Shown: piece by piece, positions 44,895 through 55,021 of the stretch
Layout: each line of letters begins with the position of its first letter
Numbering within the stretch: position 1 is the stretch's first letter
DNA from: Coriobacteriia bacterium
GTDB taxonomy: Bacteria > Actinomycetota > Coriobacteriia > WRKU01
DNA length: 64,000 nt
Assembly (NCBI GenBank): GCA_009777935.1
Contig: WRKU01000006.1
Coordinates: forward strand, 1 to 64,000
Reading direction: 5' to 3'
Translations under genes and position numbers: made by a program
Notes under the pieces: generated by a model
Database searches by the model: none
Seen by the model: the letters and a program-made list of their open reading frames with translations, nothing else
Told to the model about the DNA's origin: nothing

Positions 44895-45655
44895 GACAAC
44901 CCTTCGTACTTGTCGAGGTGGACGCGAGGGATGCGTTCCCGGCGCGGTGCCTCGATGATGATGACAATTTCGCCTTTTATACTATCACGAGCAGCGAACG
45001 TGGCGGCGAGTTCAGGCAGGGTGCCGCGCACGACCTCCTCGTGGAGCTTCGTCAGCTCGCGCACCACGGCGGCACGACGACGCCCGGCACCGAATACTGC
45101 CGCACAGGTCTCAAGCGTACGTACGAGGCGGTGAGGCGATTCGTAGAAGATGAGTGTGGCGTCGGCAAAAACAGCATCCGGCAAGGCAAGTGCCTCGAGT
45201 GCCTCACGCTGTGCCTTTGCCTTGCGCGACAGAAAGCCGCCAAAATAGAACGTATCGCTCGCAAGACCGCTAGCCGTTAGTGCTGCAACAAGCGCAGACG
45301 GCCCGGGAATGACCGTCACCGGTACGGACGCAGTAGTAACCGCTTCAGCCTTCGCAGCCATCAGCACGGCATCTATGAGTGTCTGGCCTGGGTCACTCAC
45401 CCCCGGTGTACCGGCATCGCTTACAAGTGCAATATCCTCACCGGCAAGCACCCGCTCAACGATTACGGGAGTCTTCGCGTAAGCGGTGTGCTCATCGAAT
45501 CGCTCAACACGAGGAGTGGCGCCGATATGCGCAAGAAGCTTACCGGTCACACGTGTGTCCTCGGCAAGCACCGTCTCGACCTCACCAAGCACTTCGCGTG
45601 CCCGCACACTCAGGTCGCCCAGATTACCAATAGGTGTTGAGACTACATACAGCAT
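44891..45655 (-). CDS. rsmI: 16S rRNA (cytidine1402-2'-O)-methyltransferase
   Basis: MLYVVSTPIGNLGDLSVRAREVL...LVSDAGTPGVSDPG. Confidence 0.93.
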   Translation of the reverse strand: MLYVVSTPIGNLGDLSVRAREVLGEVETVLAEDTRVTGKLLAHIGATPRVERFDEHTAYAKTPVIVERVLAGEDIALVSDAGTPGVSDPGQTLIDAVLMAAKAEAVTTASVPVTVIPGPSALVAALTASGLASDTFYFGGFLSRKAKAQREALEALALPDAVFADATLIFYESPHRLVRTLETCAAVFGAGRRRAAVVRELTKLHEEVVRGTLPELAATFAARDSIKGEIVIIIEAPRRERIPRVHLDKYEGLS

Positions 45656-45688
45656 AGATATCAGTATAATGGTTACTGGTAGAAGCAT

Positions 45689-46354
45689 ATGAAATCAAGT
45701 GGAGTAACCAAACAACCTAAGATGCGCTCTTCTCAAAAGAAGCACAAAAAATGGCTTGTGGCCGCCATGGTCATCCTTTGTATTGCGCTCGGATTCGTAC
45801 TTTACCTCGCCGCTTCCATTTGGTCATTTGGCACGTATGACGAAATTGTTGAAGCAGATGTTGTCATCGTCTTGGGTGCCGGTACCGATGGCTACCGTCC
45901 TTCTCCGGTATTCCGAGAGCGTCTTAACCATGCTATCCAGCTCTATCAAGATGGCTTCGCAGACAAGATAATCCTTACCGGCGGTATTCCGGAAGGTGCC
46001 CTCAGATCGGATGCATCAATTGCGCGAGATTACATTGTCTCAAAAGGTATACCCGAACAAGACGTCCTCATCGAAGAACAATCCATGTTCACTCATGAAA
46101 ATCTGCAATACGCTAAGAAAATTATGGAAGACAATGCATTGGAAACTGCGCTCATCGTAAGCGACCCTATCCATATGAAGCGAGCAATATTGGTCGCACA
46201 AGATGTCAATATCGAAGCATACTCTTCACCGACAAGAACAACACAATACGCCACACTTAAAACACAGTTACCGTTTCTCGCACGAGAGACATTCGTCCAT
46301 ATTGGATATCAGATTTACCGAATATTCAATACAAGCTTACTAGCTTTTATTTAA
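45689..46354 (+). CDS. YdcF/SanA (DUF218) family membrane protein
   Basis: ADVVIVLGAGTDGYRPSPVFRERLNHAIQLYQDGFADKIILTGG. Confidence 0.88.
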   Translation: MKSSGVTKQPKMRSSQKKHKKWLVAAMVILCIALGFVLYLAASIWSFGTYDEIVEADVVIVLGAGTDGYRPSPVFRERLNHAIQLYQDGFADKIILTGGIPEGALRSDASIARDYIVSKGIPEQDVLIEEQSMFTHENLQYAKKIMEDNALETALIVSDPIHMKRAILVAQDVNIEAYSSPTRTTQYATLKTQLPFLARETFVHIGYQIYRIFNTSLLAFI

Positions 46355-46363
46355 GCGAGAGCT

Positions 46364-46406
46364 ACGCAAACATAAGACTTAGACGAAAGCTGGTGTGCTC
46401 GCTATC
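46364..46406. repeat. Palindromic element copy 3, intergenic between convergent genes
   Basis: gcgagagct...cataagacttagacgaaagctggtgtgctcgc. Confidence 0.55.
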
Positions 46407-48225
46407 CGATTTCGTGTAAGGTATAGCGACGTGTGCCGAGGCCGAACTCCTCACCATAGCTGATGACGCGCGTGCCATCGGTACCGTGGATTTTGGTAAA
46501 CTTGTCGACGCCTGCACCCATGTCTTCGGCACGTGAGCCGACGTTGCCAACCGCCTGCACAATAAGATCGTAAGCTGCCTGATCGATAGCAACCATATCA
46601 CGGCTTGCCATCAGTCCAATATCGGGCACAAGCGGCGCATCGGAGTAACGCCAGCAATCGCACTCGGGCGTAATGTTCGTCAAAAACGACAGGTAAATCA
46701 TCTTGTTGCGCTTGGCTCGCGCGACACCAGCTGCATGTTCAACCATCTTCTCCTGCATGACGTTCGGGTCGGTCTCAAGCGAAATAGCAATCGCATCTGT
46801 GTTGCATGCCGCGACACACTCGCCGCACCCATAGCATGTGCTATAGTCGATACGCGCTGCGCCCATCGAGTCGTCAATCGTAATGGCCTGCACCGGACAC
46901 CACTGTACGCAACGATTGCAGCGCGTGCATTTGGCCGCTTCAACCATAGGTTGTACATCGGAGTGCATACGCTGTTTCGCCGAACGCGAACCCAGTCCCA
47001 TACCCACGTTTTTGACCGCGCCACCAAAGCCCGCGACGCCATGGCCCTTCACATGGCTGATGACAACCATCGCATCGGCCTCCACAGCAGCCGAACCTAT
47101 CCGTACCGTCGGACAGTGTTTACCGTCGACGCGCACGTCGATAAAATCACGCCCGTGTAAGCCGTCGGCAACGATAAATGGTGCCTCGACGGTCGCGTAG
47201 CTAAAACCATTGTGGAGCGCACACTCGGTATGATCGACGGCGTTAGCACGCTGCCCACTGTAGAGCGTGTTTGCGTCGGTCAAAAACGGGCGTCCGCCGA
47301 GTTCCTTGACGAGTTGCACGACCTTACGCACATAGATAGGACTGACGAATGCCGTGTTGCCCGCCTCGCCACAGTGAATCTTGATAGCAACAAAATCACC
47401 CGGTGAAACAACTCCGGCGAGTCCGGCACGCTCTAACGCGGCACCGGCGCGCTCGACAAGCGAGCGTTTTTGCTCGGTGGCCATCGGCGCAAAGTACACA
47501 TCGGCTCCGAGCTCGCTAGGACGTGCTTCAGGTTGCGACTGTGTTCCTACTAACGTGTGCTCCGGTGAGTGCAGCGGGTGATGTTCGTCTTCTTCGAGCT
47601 CTTCTTCGAGCATATCCTCTTCATTCAGCTTGACGACCTCTTGGTACGCTGCTGAAAGTTCGGCGTTCTCGGCAAAGAGCGTTGAGGCTTCGGTCGGGCC
47701 TGGTTCAGGCTCTGCAATCGGTGGCTCGGGAAACTCTTCGGCAAGTTCGGGAACCTCGGCTGGATGAATCGGTTCGACTGCGGTAAGCGCGGCGATGTCC
47801 TCGTCGTTGAGGTGCTCATACTCGGGGACTTCGGTCGGTGCAACGGCCGCCGCTTCACGTGCATCGAGTTCCTCGCTCAGCGTCGAGCCATAGCCCGTCA
47901 AAAAACTCGGCATCGGGTACTGCGAGAGGGTCTCCGATGTCTCGGGAGTTTCTTCGATGGTATCTTCCTCGGCGACAACTGCCGTAGCGGTAGTGCTCGG
48001 ACGGACGCCTTCCAGCACGTACTCGGCCATCGAGAGAGTAATCGGTTGCTGCTTGCGGTATGCGTATGCGCTCAGATTGATGAGCGCACTCTTGAGCGCT
48101 TGGTCGGTATATCGATGCTGCGCGATATAGCCGATGACTTCGTCAGGAACGGTCAGCCCTTCGCGCGCAGCCTTGTCGCGCAGAATAATCTCGCGTTCCT
48201 CCGGAGACGGTGTCGGCCCTGCCAT
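46402..48225 (-). CDS. DUF362 / 2x[4Fe-4S] ferredoxin protein with N-terminal DnaA-lid-like domain
   Basis: C-terminus CTRCNRCVQWCP...CYGCGECVAACN; N-terminus EEREIILRDKAAREGLTVPDEVIGYIAQHRYTDQALKSALINLSAYAYRKQQPITLSMAEYVLEG. Confidence 0.85.
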   Translation of the reverse strand: MAGPTPSPEEREIILRDKAAREGLTVPDEVIGYIAQHRYTDQALKSALINLSAYAYRKQQPITLSMAEYVLEGVRPSTTATAVVAEEDTIEETPETSETLSQYPMPSFLTGYGSTLSEELDAREAAAVAPTEVPEYEHLNDEDIAALTAVEPIHPAEVPELAEEFPEPPIAEPEPGPTEASTLFAENAELSAAYQEVVKLNEEDMLEEELEEDEHHPLHSPEHTLVGTQSQPEARPSELGADVYFAPMATEQKRSLVERAGAALERAGLAGVVSPGDFVAIKIHCGEAGNTAFVSPIYVRKVVQLVKELGGRPFLTDANTLYSGQRANAVDHTECALHNGFSYATVEAPFIVADGLHGRDFIDVRVDGKHCPTVRIGSAAVEADAMVVISHVKGHGVAGFGGAVKNVGMGLGSRSAKQRMHSDVQPMVEAAKCTRCNRCVQWCPVQAITIDDSMGAARIDYSTCYGCGECVAACNTDAIAISLETDPNVMQEKMVEHAAGVARAKRNKMIYLSFLTNITPECDCWRYSDAPLVPDIGLMASRDMVAIDQAAYDLIVQAVGNVGSRAEDMGAGVDKFTKIHGTDGTRVISYGEEFGLGTRRYTLHEIG

Positions 48226-48256
48226 ACGGTTCCCTCGAATTCGTGAATCGCCGGTC

Positions 48257-49585
48257 TTAAGGATTCTTCGTTTCGACCGTCGGTGAAGCGAGAATCGAGT
48301 TGAGCGGCTGGGCAGCACCCTGCACGAAACCGGTGCTCTCGACGAGCGAAATGATGGCCATCTCATCCGCCATACTTGCACAATAGAGCACTACAAGAAT
48401 ATCGAGATTCGTGTCGAGAGAAGCACTCACCAGCACAAGGTTTGAGTCACGTAGTGTTCGGAAGATACTGCGTGCTGCATACTCGGGATCGGCCATCGCC
48501 TGCTCGTTGAGCTGGAACGGAATTTCTGCACACGGATCGCCACCGCCAAACTCTTGCGAGTAGACGCCGTTAATGAACGAGATGTTGTTCGAGTACGCAT
48601 ACGCTGCCAGTGTAAATGCTATAACACCGATGACAACAATAACGATAACGATGATGCCTTGTGGCGAGGTGAACGAGAACTTCCCGGATGATTTCTTCGG
48701 CGTATGCTTGCCTTGCGCTGATGCCTGTTTGGGCGCATGGTGTTTCGGTGCAGGCTTCTTCGGTGGCGTGTTGGCCGAGGCGCCGGCCTTCACTGATGCA
48801 CTGCCCGATGCAGCGTCACCGCCTGAGGCTCCACTGCCAGAACCACGCTGACGCGCAATGATGGCAAAAAGTGCTATCAGCAAGGCAACGAGTGCCACCG
48901 CTAACACAATGAGTATCGCCGTAAAGTTATCGGTCGACCCTTGCTGCGCAGCCGCGCGTGAAAACGTATATTGCATTGTATAGGTTTCCCCGGCGGTGGC
49001 CGGCGCAATCGTCGTGCCATAGACCATGCCGTCAATACCCAGGCCTAACGACGAGTAACCAACTTGATTTTCCATCGTCATCTCAAGCGGTGCCTCAACG
49101 CCCATCGTCAGCATATCGACATCGATGGCCGGCGTATACGAGAAACTTGCAAAACCCGTATCGGCGCCGGTCGAGGTCAGAAACGAGCCGGTTACCGAGG
49201 TTTCAAACTGCACCATGCGACTCTGCGTTAGATCCGCAAGGTAGATATCGTACTCGCCGCGCGTCTCAAGAAGCGTATAGGTCGTCGTCGTGTCGTTGCT
49301 GCCCTGCGTGTCGTCCAATTCACCGACCCAGCGTATTTCAGCGCCCGCAGGAACGGCCACCGGAATCTGCGCCGGAAGCGGCGCGTCGTCGGGAAGCACC
49401 GTTACTACATGAAAGCGTAGCACCGGACTATTGGTGCCGATAATACCGACATCAGTCCTTAATGCTCTGGTGACCGGCTGCGCACCGGCAAGCGCGGTGC
49501 CAAATAAGGTGCCGACGAGCACGAGCGTACCGATAAAAGCAGCAATGCTACCAAATCTACGAAGAGTGGGCAGTGAAACGGGCAT
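48257..49585 (-). CDS. Exported, membrane-anchored hypothetical, possible paralogue of 15191-15991
   Basis: Signal/TM, beta-rich domain, two further TMs with Ala/Ser/Lys/Pro linker. Confidence 0.6.
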   Translation of the reverse strand: MPVSLPTLRRFGSIAAFIGTLVLVGTLFGTALAGAQPVTRALRTDVGIIGTNSPVLRFHVVTVLPDDAPLPAQIPVAVPAGAEIRWVGELDDTQGSNDTTTTYTLLETRGEYDIYLADLTQSRMVQFETSVTGSFLTSTGADTGFASFSYTPAIDVDMLTMGVEAPLEMTMENQVGYSSLGLGIDGMVYGTTIAPATAGETYTMQYTFSRAAAQQGSTDNFTAILIVLAVALVALLIALFAIIARQRGSGSGASGGDAASGSASVKAGASANTPPKKPAPKHHAPKQASAQGKHTPKKSSGKFSFTSPQGIIVIVIVVIGVIAFTLAAYAYSNNISFINGVYSQEFGGGDPCAEIPFQLNEQAMADPEYAARSIFRTLRDSNLVLVSASLDTNLDILVVLYCASMADEMAIISLVESTGFVQGAAQPLNSILASPTVETKNP

Positions 49586-49652
49586 GGGTCCTCCATCTTG
49601 TCACACGACGAACAGATACACGCATGTATAGAGTACTGATTGTAGCATAAAG

Positions 49653-50765
49653 CTAGAAGTTGAGGCTGGCGAGTAAGGTCTCGTTAAAAGTGTCGGAGGC
49701 CGCAAGGTTGATGACGTCGACGGTGCCCTCGATGTCGGTCGATGCACCGCATGCGACCTTGCGCAGTCCTTCGAGAACGGCATTGGCCTGCGAGCCGGCG
49801 ATGGTCGGCGCGCAGAACGCCGTAAAGTGCGCGTTGGCGAGGCTGCGTGGAAAGAGGCCGATGCTCGCTGCTGCCTCAACGTTCATCTTGAGGCCGAACG
49901 TACCGGCGAGTATGACATCGGCAACGAGCGCCGGGTCGATGTCGGCGTGCGCGAGCAGCCCCTCGATACCGGCACAGACGGCCGCCTTTGCCAGCTGGAA
50001 GTCGCGGATATCTTCCTGGACGAAGGGAGCCGCCATCGCCTCGTCGACGATACGGCCTGACGCATCGATTGAGCCATAATGCAGGTACTGCGCAACATGG
50101 TTGATGACGTCGGTGCCACGCCACTTCGGGTTCGCGTGTGCGGTGACCCCCTCGAAGGTCGGGCCGGCCGGCACGCTTGTGGCGTAGAGGTGGGTGCCCG
50201 TGCGCAACATGATTTCGGCGTTTGTGCCCAAATCGATGAGGAGCTGTGCCGGCTCGTCAGGGGGTAGCACGGTCGCAAGATCGGTCGCAATGAGTGCCGC
50301 GCGCGCGTCGCCGCCGACAAAGTTTCCTATAGGCGAAAGAAGCTCCACACGCTCGTTGTGTTCGTCGGCCGGTTCGTAGAGTTGAGTCATCACCGTATTG
50401 CCGGCGGCGACCATGCGTGTGCACCGCGCGAGGAGCTTCTCCTCGTAGCCGGCTGCGGCATCGTGTATGGCGGCGGCGACGCTGCGGTGCGCGGCCTCGC
50501 GGAGCTCAGTGCGCGTCGTTTCTGCGGCAGAGTCATCGGTGCCGTCACTGGTCGCGTGAGTCAGGCGTGTGAGAATATCGCGGCCGTAAAAGACTTGCTC
50601 GTTAGGGGCGCGACCGTAGGCAACGACCTTCCCGTCGGGCGCTCCGTCGTCACTGCTTGCGGCTTGATCGCTCGTCTTGTCGCTGCTTGTACGGTCGCAA
50701 TCAAGAAAGGCGACCTCGATAAAGGTCGTCCCAATGTCGATGACGAGTGCGAGCTTTTCGATCAC
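49653..50765 (-). CDS. ASKHA-fold RACo/RamA C-terminal-like (DUF4445-like) protein
   Basis: LALVIDIGTTFIEVAFLDCD...AAGNTVMTQLY...LLIDLGTNAEIMLR...DVILAGTFGLKMNVEAAASIGLFP; no N-terminal ferredoxin domain. Confidence 0.8.
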   Translation of the reverse strand: MIEKLALVIDIGTTFIEVAFLDCDRTSSDKTSDQAASSDDGAPDGKVVAYGRAPNEQVFYGRDILTRLTHATSDGTDDSAAETTRTELREAAHRSVAAAIHDAAAGYEEKLLARCTRMVAAGNTVMTQLYEPADEHNERVELLSPIGNFVGGDARAALIATDLATVLPPDEPAQLLIDLGTNAEIMLRTGTHLYATSVPAGPTFEGVTAHANPKWRGTDVINHVAQYLHYGSIDASGRIVDEAMAAPFVQEDIRDFQLAKAAVCAGIEGLLAHADIDPALVADVILAGTFGLKMNVEAAASIGLFPRSLANAHFTAFCAPTIAGSQANAVLEGLRKVACGASTDIEGTVDVINLAASDTFNETLLASLNF

Positions 50766-51139
50766 GCCATGCCCACCATGAGCTCGCGTCCACCGAGCAC
50801 ATGCACGTGCAGGTGAAAGACGGTTTGCCCGGCATCGACGCCGTTGTTTTGGACGATACGATAGCCTGACTCGTCGATGCCTTTGCGACGCGCAACCTCG
50901 TGTACAGCACCGAAGATATGGCCGAGCAGCTCAGGATCGGGCTTATCGGTGAGGTTGACGACGTGCTGCTTCGGGATGATGAGCGTGTGGACCGGTGCCT
51001 GTGGGGAGATGTCGTCGAAGGCAACGACGTAGTCATCCTCGTAGACGAGCGGCACATCGAGCTCACCTGCGGCTATCTTGCAGAAGATGCAGTCGGTGTC
51101 GACAGGGGTGTCGGGGGTTGCGGCGGGGGTTGCGCTCAC
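50762..51139 (-). CDS. HIT family protein
   Basis: CIFCKIAAGELDVPLVYEDDYVVAFDDISPQAPVHTLIIPKQH...FHLHVHVLGG. Confidence 0.95.
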   Translation of the reverse strand: MSATPAATPDTPVDTDCIFCKIAAGELDVPLVYEDDYVVAFDDISPQAPVHTLIIPKQHVVNLTDKPDPELLGHIFGAVHEVARRKGIDESGYRIVQNNGVDAGQTVFHLHVHVLGGRELMVGMA

Positions 51140-51366
51140 GAGAGCACCTCTTCGCCGGTCGCCGGTGCCGGCTCGACGTCACCAAGCAATGTCGTCACCT
51201 TTTGTTGTGCCGTTTCAAGCGTGACCTGTAGCTCCTTAATGAGTGTCACACCACGCTCGTAACGCGCAAGACTTTCTTCTAGTTCAAGCTTGCCGCCCTC
51301 GAGGTCACGCACGATCGCCTCAAGCTCTTCGATGCCACGTGCAAATGTCTGTTTCTCTGCCATCAT
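51136..51366 (-). CDS. xseB: Exodeoxyribonuclease VII small subunit
   Basis: FARGIEELEAIVRDLEGGKLELEESLARYERGVTLIK. Confidence 0.93.
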   Translation of the reverse strand: MMAEKQTFARGIEELEAIVRDLEGGKLELEESLARYERGVTLIKELQVTLETAQQKVTTLLGDVEPAPATGEEVLS

Positions 51367-52655
51367 CTTTCCTTTCGTGTTGCTGCCTGTATGTCGGTGA
51401 CGTTCGCCGTTATCGCGCCGTCGGCAACCTTGACCGTAATGTCGTCGCCGACGGTAACCTTCTCAACTGAGTCGACGACGCCGTTGGTAGCCGCGTCGAA
51501 GACTGCCGCGTATCCACGCGAAAGTACTTCGAGCGGACTGAGCGCATCGAGCTGAGCAACTGCGCGCGAAAAGCGGCTGAGCGCGGGCTGTATGAGACGC
51601 GGCCCGATAGCCTGTATGCGTGCACGCGTTGCCTCAAGAAGAGCCTCGTCGCGCGCGAGCCGTGTCGGTAACGCACGGCGCATGCGTTCGGCGAGCGCGT
51701 CAAGCGTGAGACTATCGTGAGCGAGACGCCCGGGGAGCGCGCGCTCCAGCTGTTGCTGGAGCGTATCGAGCCTCAAGGTGTATTGCTCGAGCAATACATC
51801 GAGATCGATACGCATCGCAAAGCCGCGCAGTACGCCGCGCAGTTCTTCGCGGTCGGGCACGACTGCCTCGGCAGCAGCAGTCGGCGTCGAAGCGCGCACA
51901 TCGGCGACCATGTCGGCGATCGAGTGGTCGGGCTCGTGCCCGATGCCGGCGACGATCGGCGTACGCGCGGCCGCGATAGCGCGCGCCACCTCCTCAGAAG
52001 AAAACGGCAGCAGGTCCTCGAAGGAACCGCCGCCGCGCACCACAAGTATGACGTCGGCGGTATCCTGCGCGCTCTGCGTGCTCTGTGCGTCGGCCGCCTC
52101 AATCGCAGCGGCGATCTGGTGCTCGACATCGGCGCCTTCGACGGCCGTGCCGTAAAACAGCACCTCGGCAACGGGATATCTGCGTGCGAGTGTGCGCAAT
52201 ACATCGTGAACGGCTGCACCGTTTGGACTTGTAACGAGCGCGATTCGCTCGGGGAACTCGGGCAGAGGCTTCTTGCGCTCATCGCTCATCAATCCTTCGG
52301 CCTCGAGCTTGCGTGCACGCGCGGCGACCTGCGCACGCAAATCCCCTTCGCCGGCGACCTTGATAGCACGCGGCATAAATGACATGCGTCCCTTCGCGGT
52401 GTAAACATCGAATGCGCCGTCCATCTCGACGAGCATGCCATCGCGTAGCTCGATGCCTTGGCTTGTGTAGACGTTCTTCCACAGAGTGACGTCCATCACG
52501 CTGGCGTCGTCTTTGAGCTGAAAGTAGAACGCGCTGTACGTCGAGTGTGGCTTGAAGCCCGTCACTTCACCAGCAACGCGCAGAGAAGCCGCACGCAACT
52601 TATCTTTGGCAATAGTGAGCGCAGCGGTGACACTCACGACGACAGGTTCGGTCAA
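51363..52655 (-). CDS. xseA: Exodeoxyribonuclease VII large subunit
   Basis: LRAASLRVAGEVTGFKPHSTYSAFYFQLKDDASVMDVTLW...VVRGGGSFEDLLPFSSEEVARAIA; TTG start at 52655. Confidence 0.92.
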   Translation of the reverse strand: MTEPVVVSVTAALTIAKDKLRAASLRVAGEVTGFKPHSTYSAFYFQLKDDASVMDVTLWKNVYTSQGIELRDGMLVEMDGAFDVYTAKGRMSFMPRAIKVAGEGDLRAQVAARARKLEAEGLMSDERKKPLPEFPERIALVTSPNGAAVHDVLRTLARRYPVAEVLFYGTAVEGADVEHQIAAAIEAADAQSTQSAQDTADVILVVRGGGSFEDLLPFSSEEVARAIAAARTPIVAGIGHEPDHSIADMVADVRASTPTAAAEAVVPDREELRGVLRGFAMRIDLDVLLEQYTLRLDTLQQQLERALPGRLAHDSLTLDALAERMRRALPTRLARDEALLEATRARIQAIGPRLIQPALSRFSRAVAQLDALSPLEVLSRGYAAVFDAATNGVVDSVEKVTVGDDITVKVADGAITANVTDIQAATRKER

Positions 52656-53386
52656 CTGCTGCTCCTCCCCAACCCGATGTAGTAGAGCAGGTACAGTACC
52701 GAAACGAGCGCGGCAGCGACATAGGTCAACGCAGCGGCATTGAGTACGCGGCGCGCGCCGGGAAGCTCGGCGCTCGTAAGAATGCCACTCGTCTGCAGCT
52801 GAGCAAGTGCGCGGCTGCTTGCGTTGAACTCGACAGGAAGTGTGACGATCTGAAAGACGATGGCAAAGCTGTAAAAGATGATGCCGAGCCAAAAGAGCTG
52901 GAGCATGTTAAGGATGATGCCGACGAGGATGAGTATCCACGAGAGCGACGATCCGAAGTTGACGACCGGCACAATCGCGCTGCGGATTTCGCCCCATACG
53001 TAACGCTCGGCCGTCTGCATCGCGTGGCCAACTTCGTGCGCGGCGACCGCGTTGGCGCTAATGGAGGAGACGCCGTAGACCGGTTTTGAGAGGCCGACGA
53101 CGTTCTTACGTGGGTCGTAGTGGTCAGTCAAGTCGCCATCGACGGCACGCACGACCACCGAAGTGCGGCTGGTTCCCGTTGCGGAAGCGCCTGTTTCGGT
53201 CATGCTCGCCGCAATACCGTTGGCCTGCAGAATACGCTCGGCAACCTGTGCGCCGGTGAGCCCGCCGACAGGGCGCACATTGCTGTAACGCTTGAAGGTG
53301 CGCTTTATGTAGAACTGTGCTGCACCCCCAAGGGCAACGGTCACGGCAATCAGTATCAAAAAGTTTGGTGTAAACATCGTGAGCAC
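52652..53386 (-). CDS. Neutral zinc metallopeptidase (Zn_peptidase_2-like)
   Basis: VAAHEVGHAMQ with multiple TMs. Confidence 0.88.
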   Translation of the reverse strand: MLTMFTPNFLILIAVTVALGGAAQFYIKRTFKRYSNVRPVGGLTGAQVAERILQANGIAASMTETGASATGTSRTSVVVRAVDGDLTDHYDPRKNVVGLSKPVYGVSSISANAVAAHEVGHAMQTAERYVWGEIRSAIVPVVNFGSSLSWILILVGIILNMLQLFWLGIIFYSFAIVFQIVTLPVEFNASSRALAQLQTSGILTSAELPGARRVLNAAALTYVAAALVSVLYLLYYIGLGRSSS

Positions 53387-53421
53387 TCCTTCTGAATTCT
53401 CTCACTTATTTTAGCACGACT

Positions 53422-54213
53422 TTAGCACGACGCAGGGAAGCTTTGGCCCTCGTTTGTGCCGATGGGTGCGCCGGTGCTCGTGTCGATATTCGTGTCGATA
53501 TTGTCCCAGTTCCATCGGTCGCTCCGATATTTTTCGATGAGCGCAGCAGGTACGGTCAGGAGCTCATGTTCGAGCACGGCCGCAGCACGCGATGAGGACA
53601 TCGTCTCGCCAAGTTCTTCGGCAAAACGAGCAAGACTGAGGCCGGGCAGATAGGGGGCAAGGTTCGTCACGCGCGCCTCGTGCGAGTCAACACCACGCGC
53701 CTGTGTGCGCACCTTTGGCTTGAGCGCATCGGCCAGGGCGCTGAGATCGCTCTCCCACAGAATCGTGCCGTGATGGAGCAGCGTGGTGCCGTAGCGATAC
53801 TGCGCGTTCCCGCTAAACTTCTTGCCTTCGACGAGCAGATCGTTGCGCCCTGAGAACTCGGCCGGTACCCCATGCTCGTTGAGGAGCTCGAGAAGGGGAC
53901 GCGTAAAAAAATCGAAATCGTTGTTGTGATGTGCGCCATCGCGCAAGATGACGGTGAAGTTGAGGTTACCGGCATCGTGATAGACGGCGCCGCCGCCGCT
54001 CAGACGTCGCACGACGGCGATGTTGTGCTCGTCGACGTAGGCGCGATTGAGCTGGTTGGCGGTCGCTTGGTTGCGGCCTACTATGATGGCCGGACTATTG
54101 CTCCACAACATGAGCACGCTCGGGCTCGTATGTTTTATAAGATGTTCTTCGCGGGCGAGGTTTAGATAAGGATCGGTAGTATCGGGTGTTAGGAGCAGCA
54201 GATCAGAAGGCAT
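53422..54213 (-). CDS. lplA: Lipoate-protein ligase A family
   Basis: SPAIIVGRNQATANQLNRAYVDEHNIAVVRRLSGGGAVYHDAGNLNFT. Confidence 0.9.
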   Translation of the reverse strand: MPSDLLLLTPDTTDPYLNLAREEHLIKHTSPSVLMLWSNSPAIIVGRNQATANQLNRAYVDEHNIAVVRRLSGGGAVYHDAGNLNFTVILRDGAHHNNDFDFFTRPLLELLNEHGVPAEFSGRNDLLVEGKKFSGNAQYRYGTTLLHHGTILWESDLSALADALKPKVRTQARGVDSHEARVTNLAPYLPGLSLARFAEELGETMSSSRAAAVLEHELLTVPAALIEKYRSDRWNWDNIDTNIDTSTGAPIGTNEGQSFPASC

Positions 54214-55000
54214 GGATAGTCGCCTCTCGCTTCTCGTAGGTCGCCACGCCCTCAAAACCGCACGCTTGCAGAAGCGCGGCGGCACGGTCGATACCGGCCC
54301 CCACGTTTTCAGGCGTATGCGCATCCGAGCCAATCGTCACGATACGGCCGCCGCGCGCCCGATACCGCCGCAGAATCGCCTCGTTGGGCAGACAGTCGTC
54401 AAGTGCCTGGCGCCACCCACTCGTATTGAGCTCGATGCCCCGGCCTCGCTGCACAATGACGTCAAATATCTCGTCAAATTCGGCGCGATAGTCGCGTTCG
54501 TCGAAGTCATAGTCAAGCTCGCGCTTAAAGTAGCGCCATGGATACGTCAGGTGGCCGAGTACATCGAAATCGTGGTCGCTCACCATCTCGAGGACGAGGC
54601 GCAGGTAGGCACGATAGAGCCCACACGGTTCGTGGCTGGCGACGCTCGACATACCGATGTCATAGCTAGGATCGAGGTAGTGAATCGAGCCGATGATGAA
54701 ACCGGGCCGATGAAGCTCGGTGAAGCGCGCTGCTTCGGCCGAGTTGAACTGCGGCTGCCCGAACTCCACGCCACGCACGAGAGTGAGCCGTCCGGCAAAG
54801 GTCGCACGCGCCGCTTCGAGGGCGGCATAGGCAGCGTCGAAGTCGGTCTGCCAATCAAACGTGTATCCCGGCAGAAAGTCGAGGTGATCGGTGACGGCGA
54901 TGGTGTCGATGCCCGCTTCGACGGCTGCCTCACCCATCGCCTCAAGCGGCGCCATGCTATCAAACGAGGCATTGGTATGTAGGTGAAAGTCGCTCTTCAT
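54203..55000 (-). CDS. PHP domain, histidinol-phosphatase-like
   Basis: MKSDFHLHTNASFDSMAPLEAM...ITVTDHLDF...IGSDAHTPENVG. Confidence 0.85.
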   Translation of the reverse strand: MKSDFHLHTNASFDSMAPLEAMGEAAVEAGIDTIAVTDHLDFLPGYTFDWQTDFDAAYAALEAARATFAGRLTLVRGVEFGQPQFNSAEAARFTELHRPGFIIGSIHYLDPSYDIGMSSVASHEPCGLYRAYLRLVLEMVSDHDFDVLGHLTYPWRYFKRELDYDFDERDYRAEFDEIFDVIVQRGRGIELNTSGWRQALDDCLPNEAILRRYRARGGRIVTIGSDAHTPENVGAGIDRAAALLQACGFEGVATYEKREATIHAF

Positions 55001-55021
55001 GTATCTTATTGAACCATATTT

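Noticed and set aside
46402-48381. Track start at 48381 for the DUF362 protein
   Set aside because: The first 52 codons overlap the neighbouring gene's 3' end and look non-native; MAGPTPSPEER at 48225 is the more likely start.
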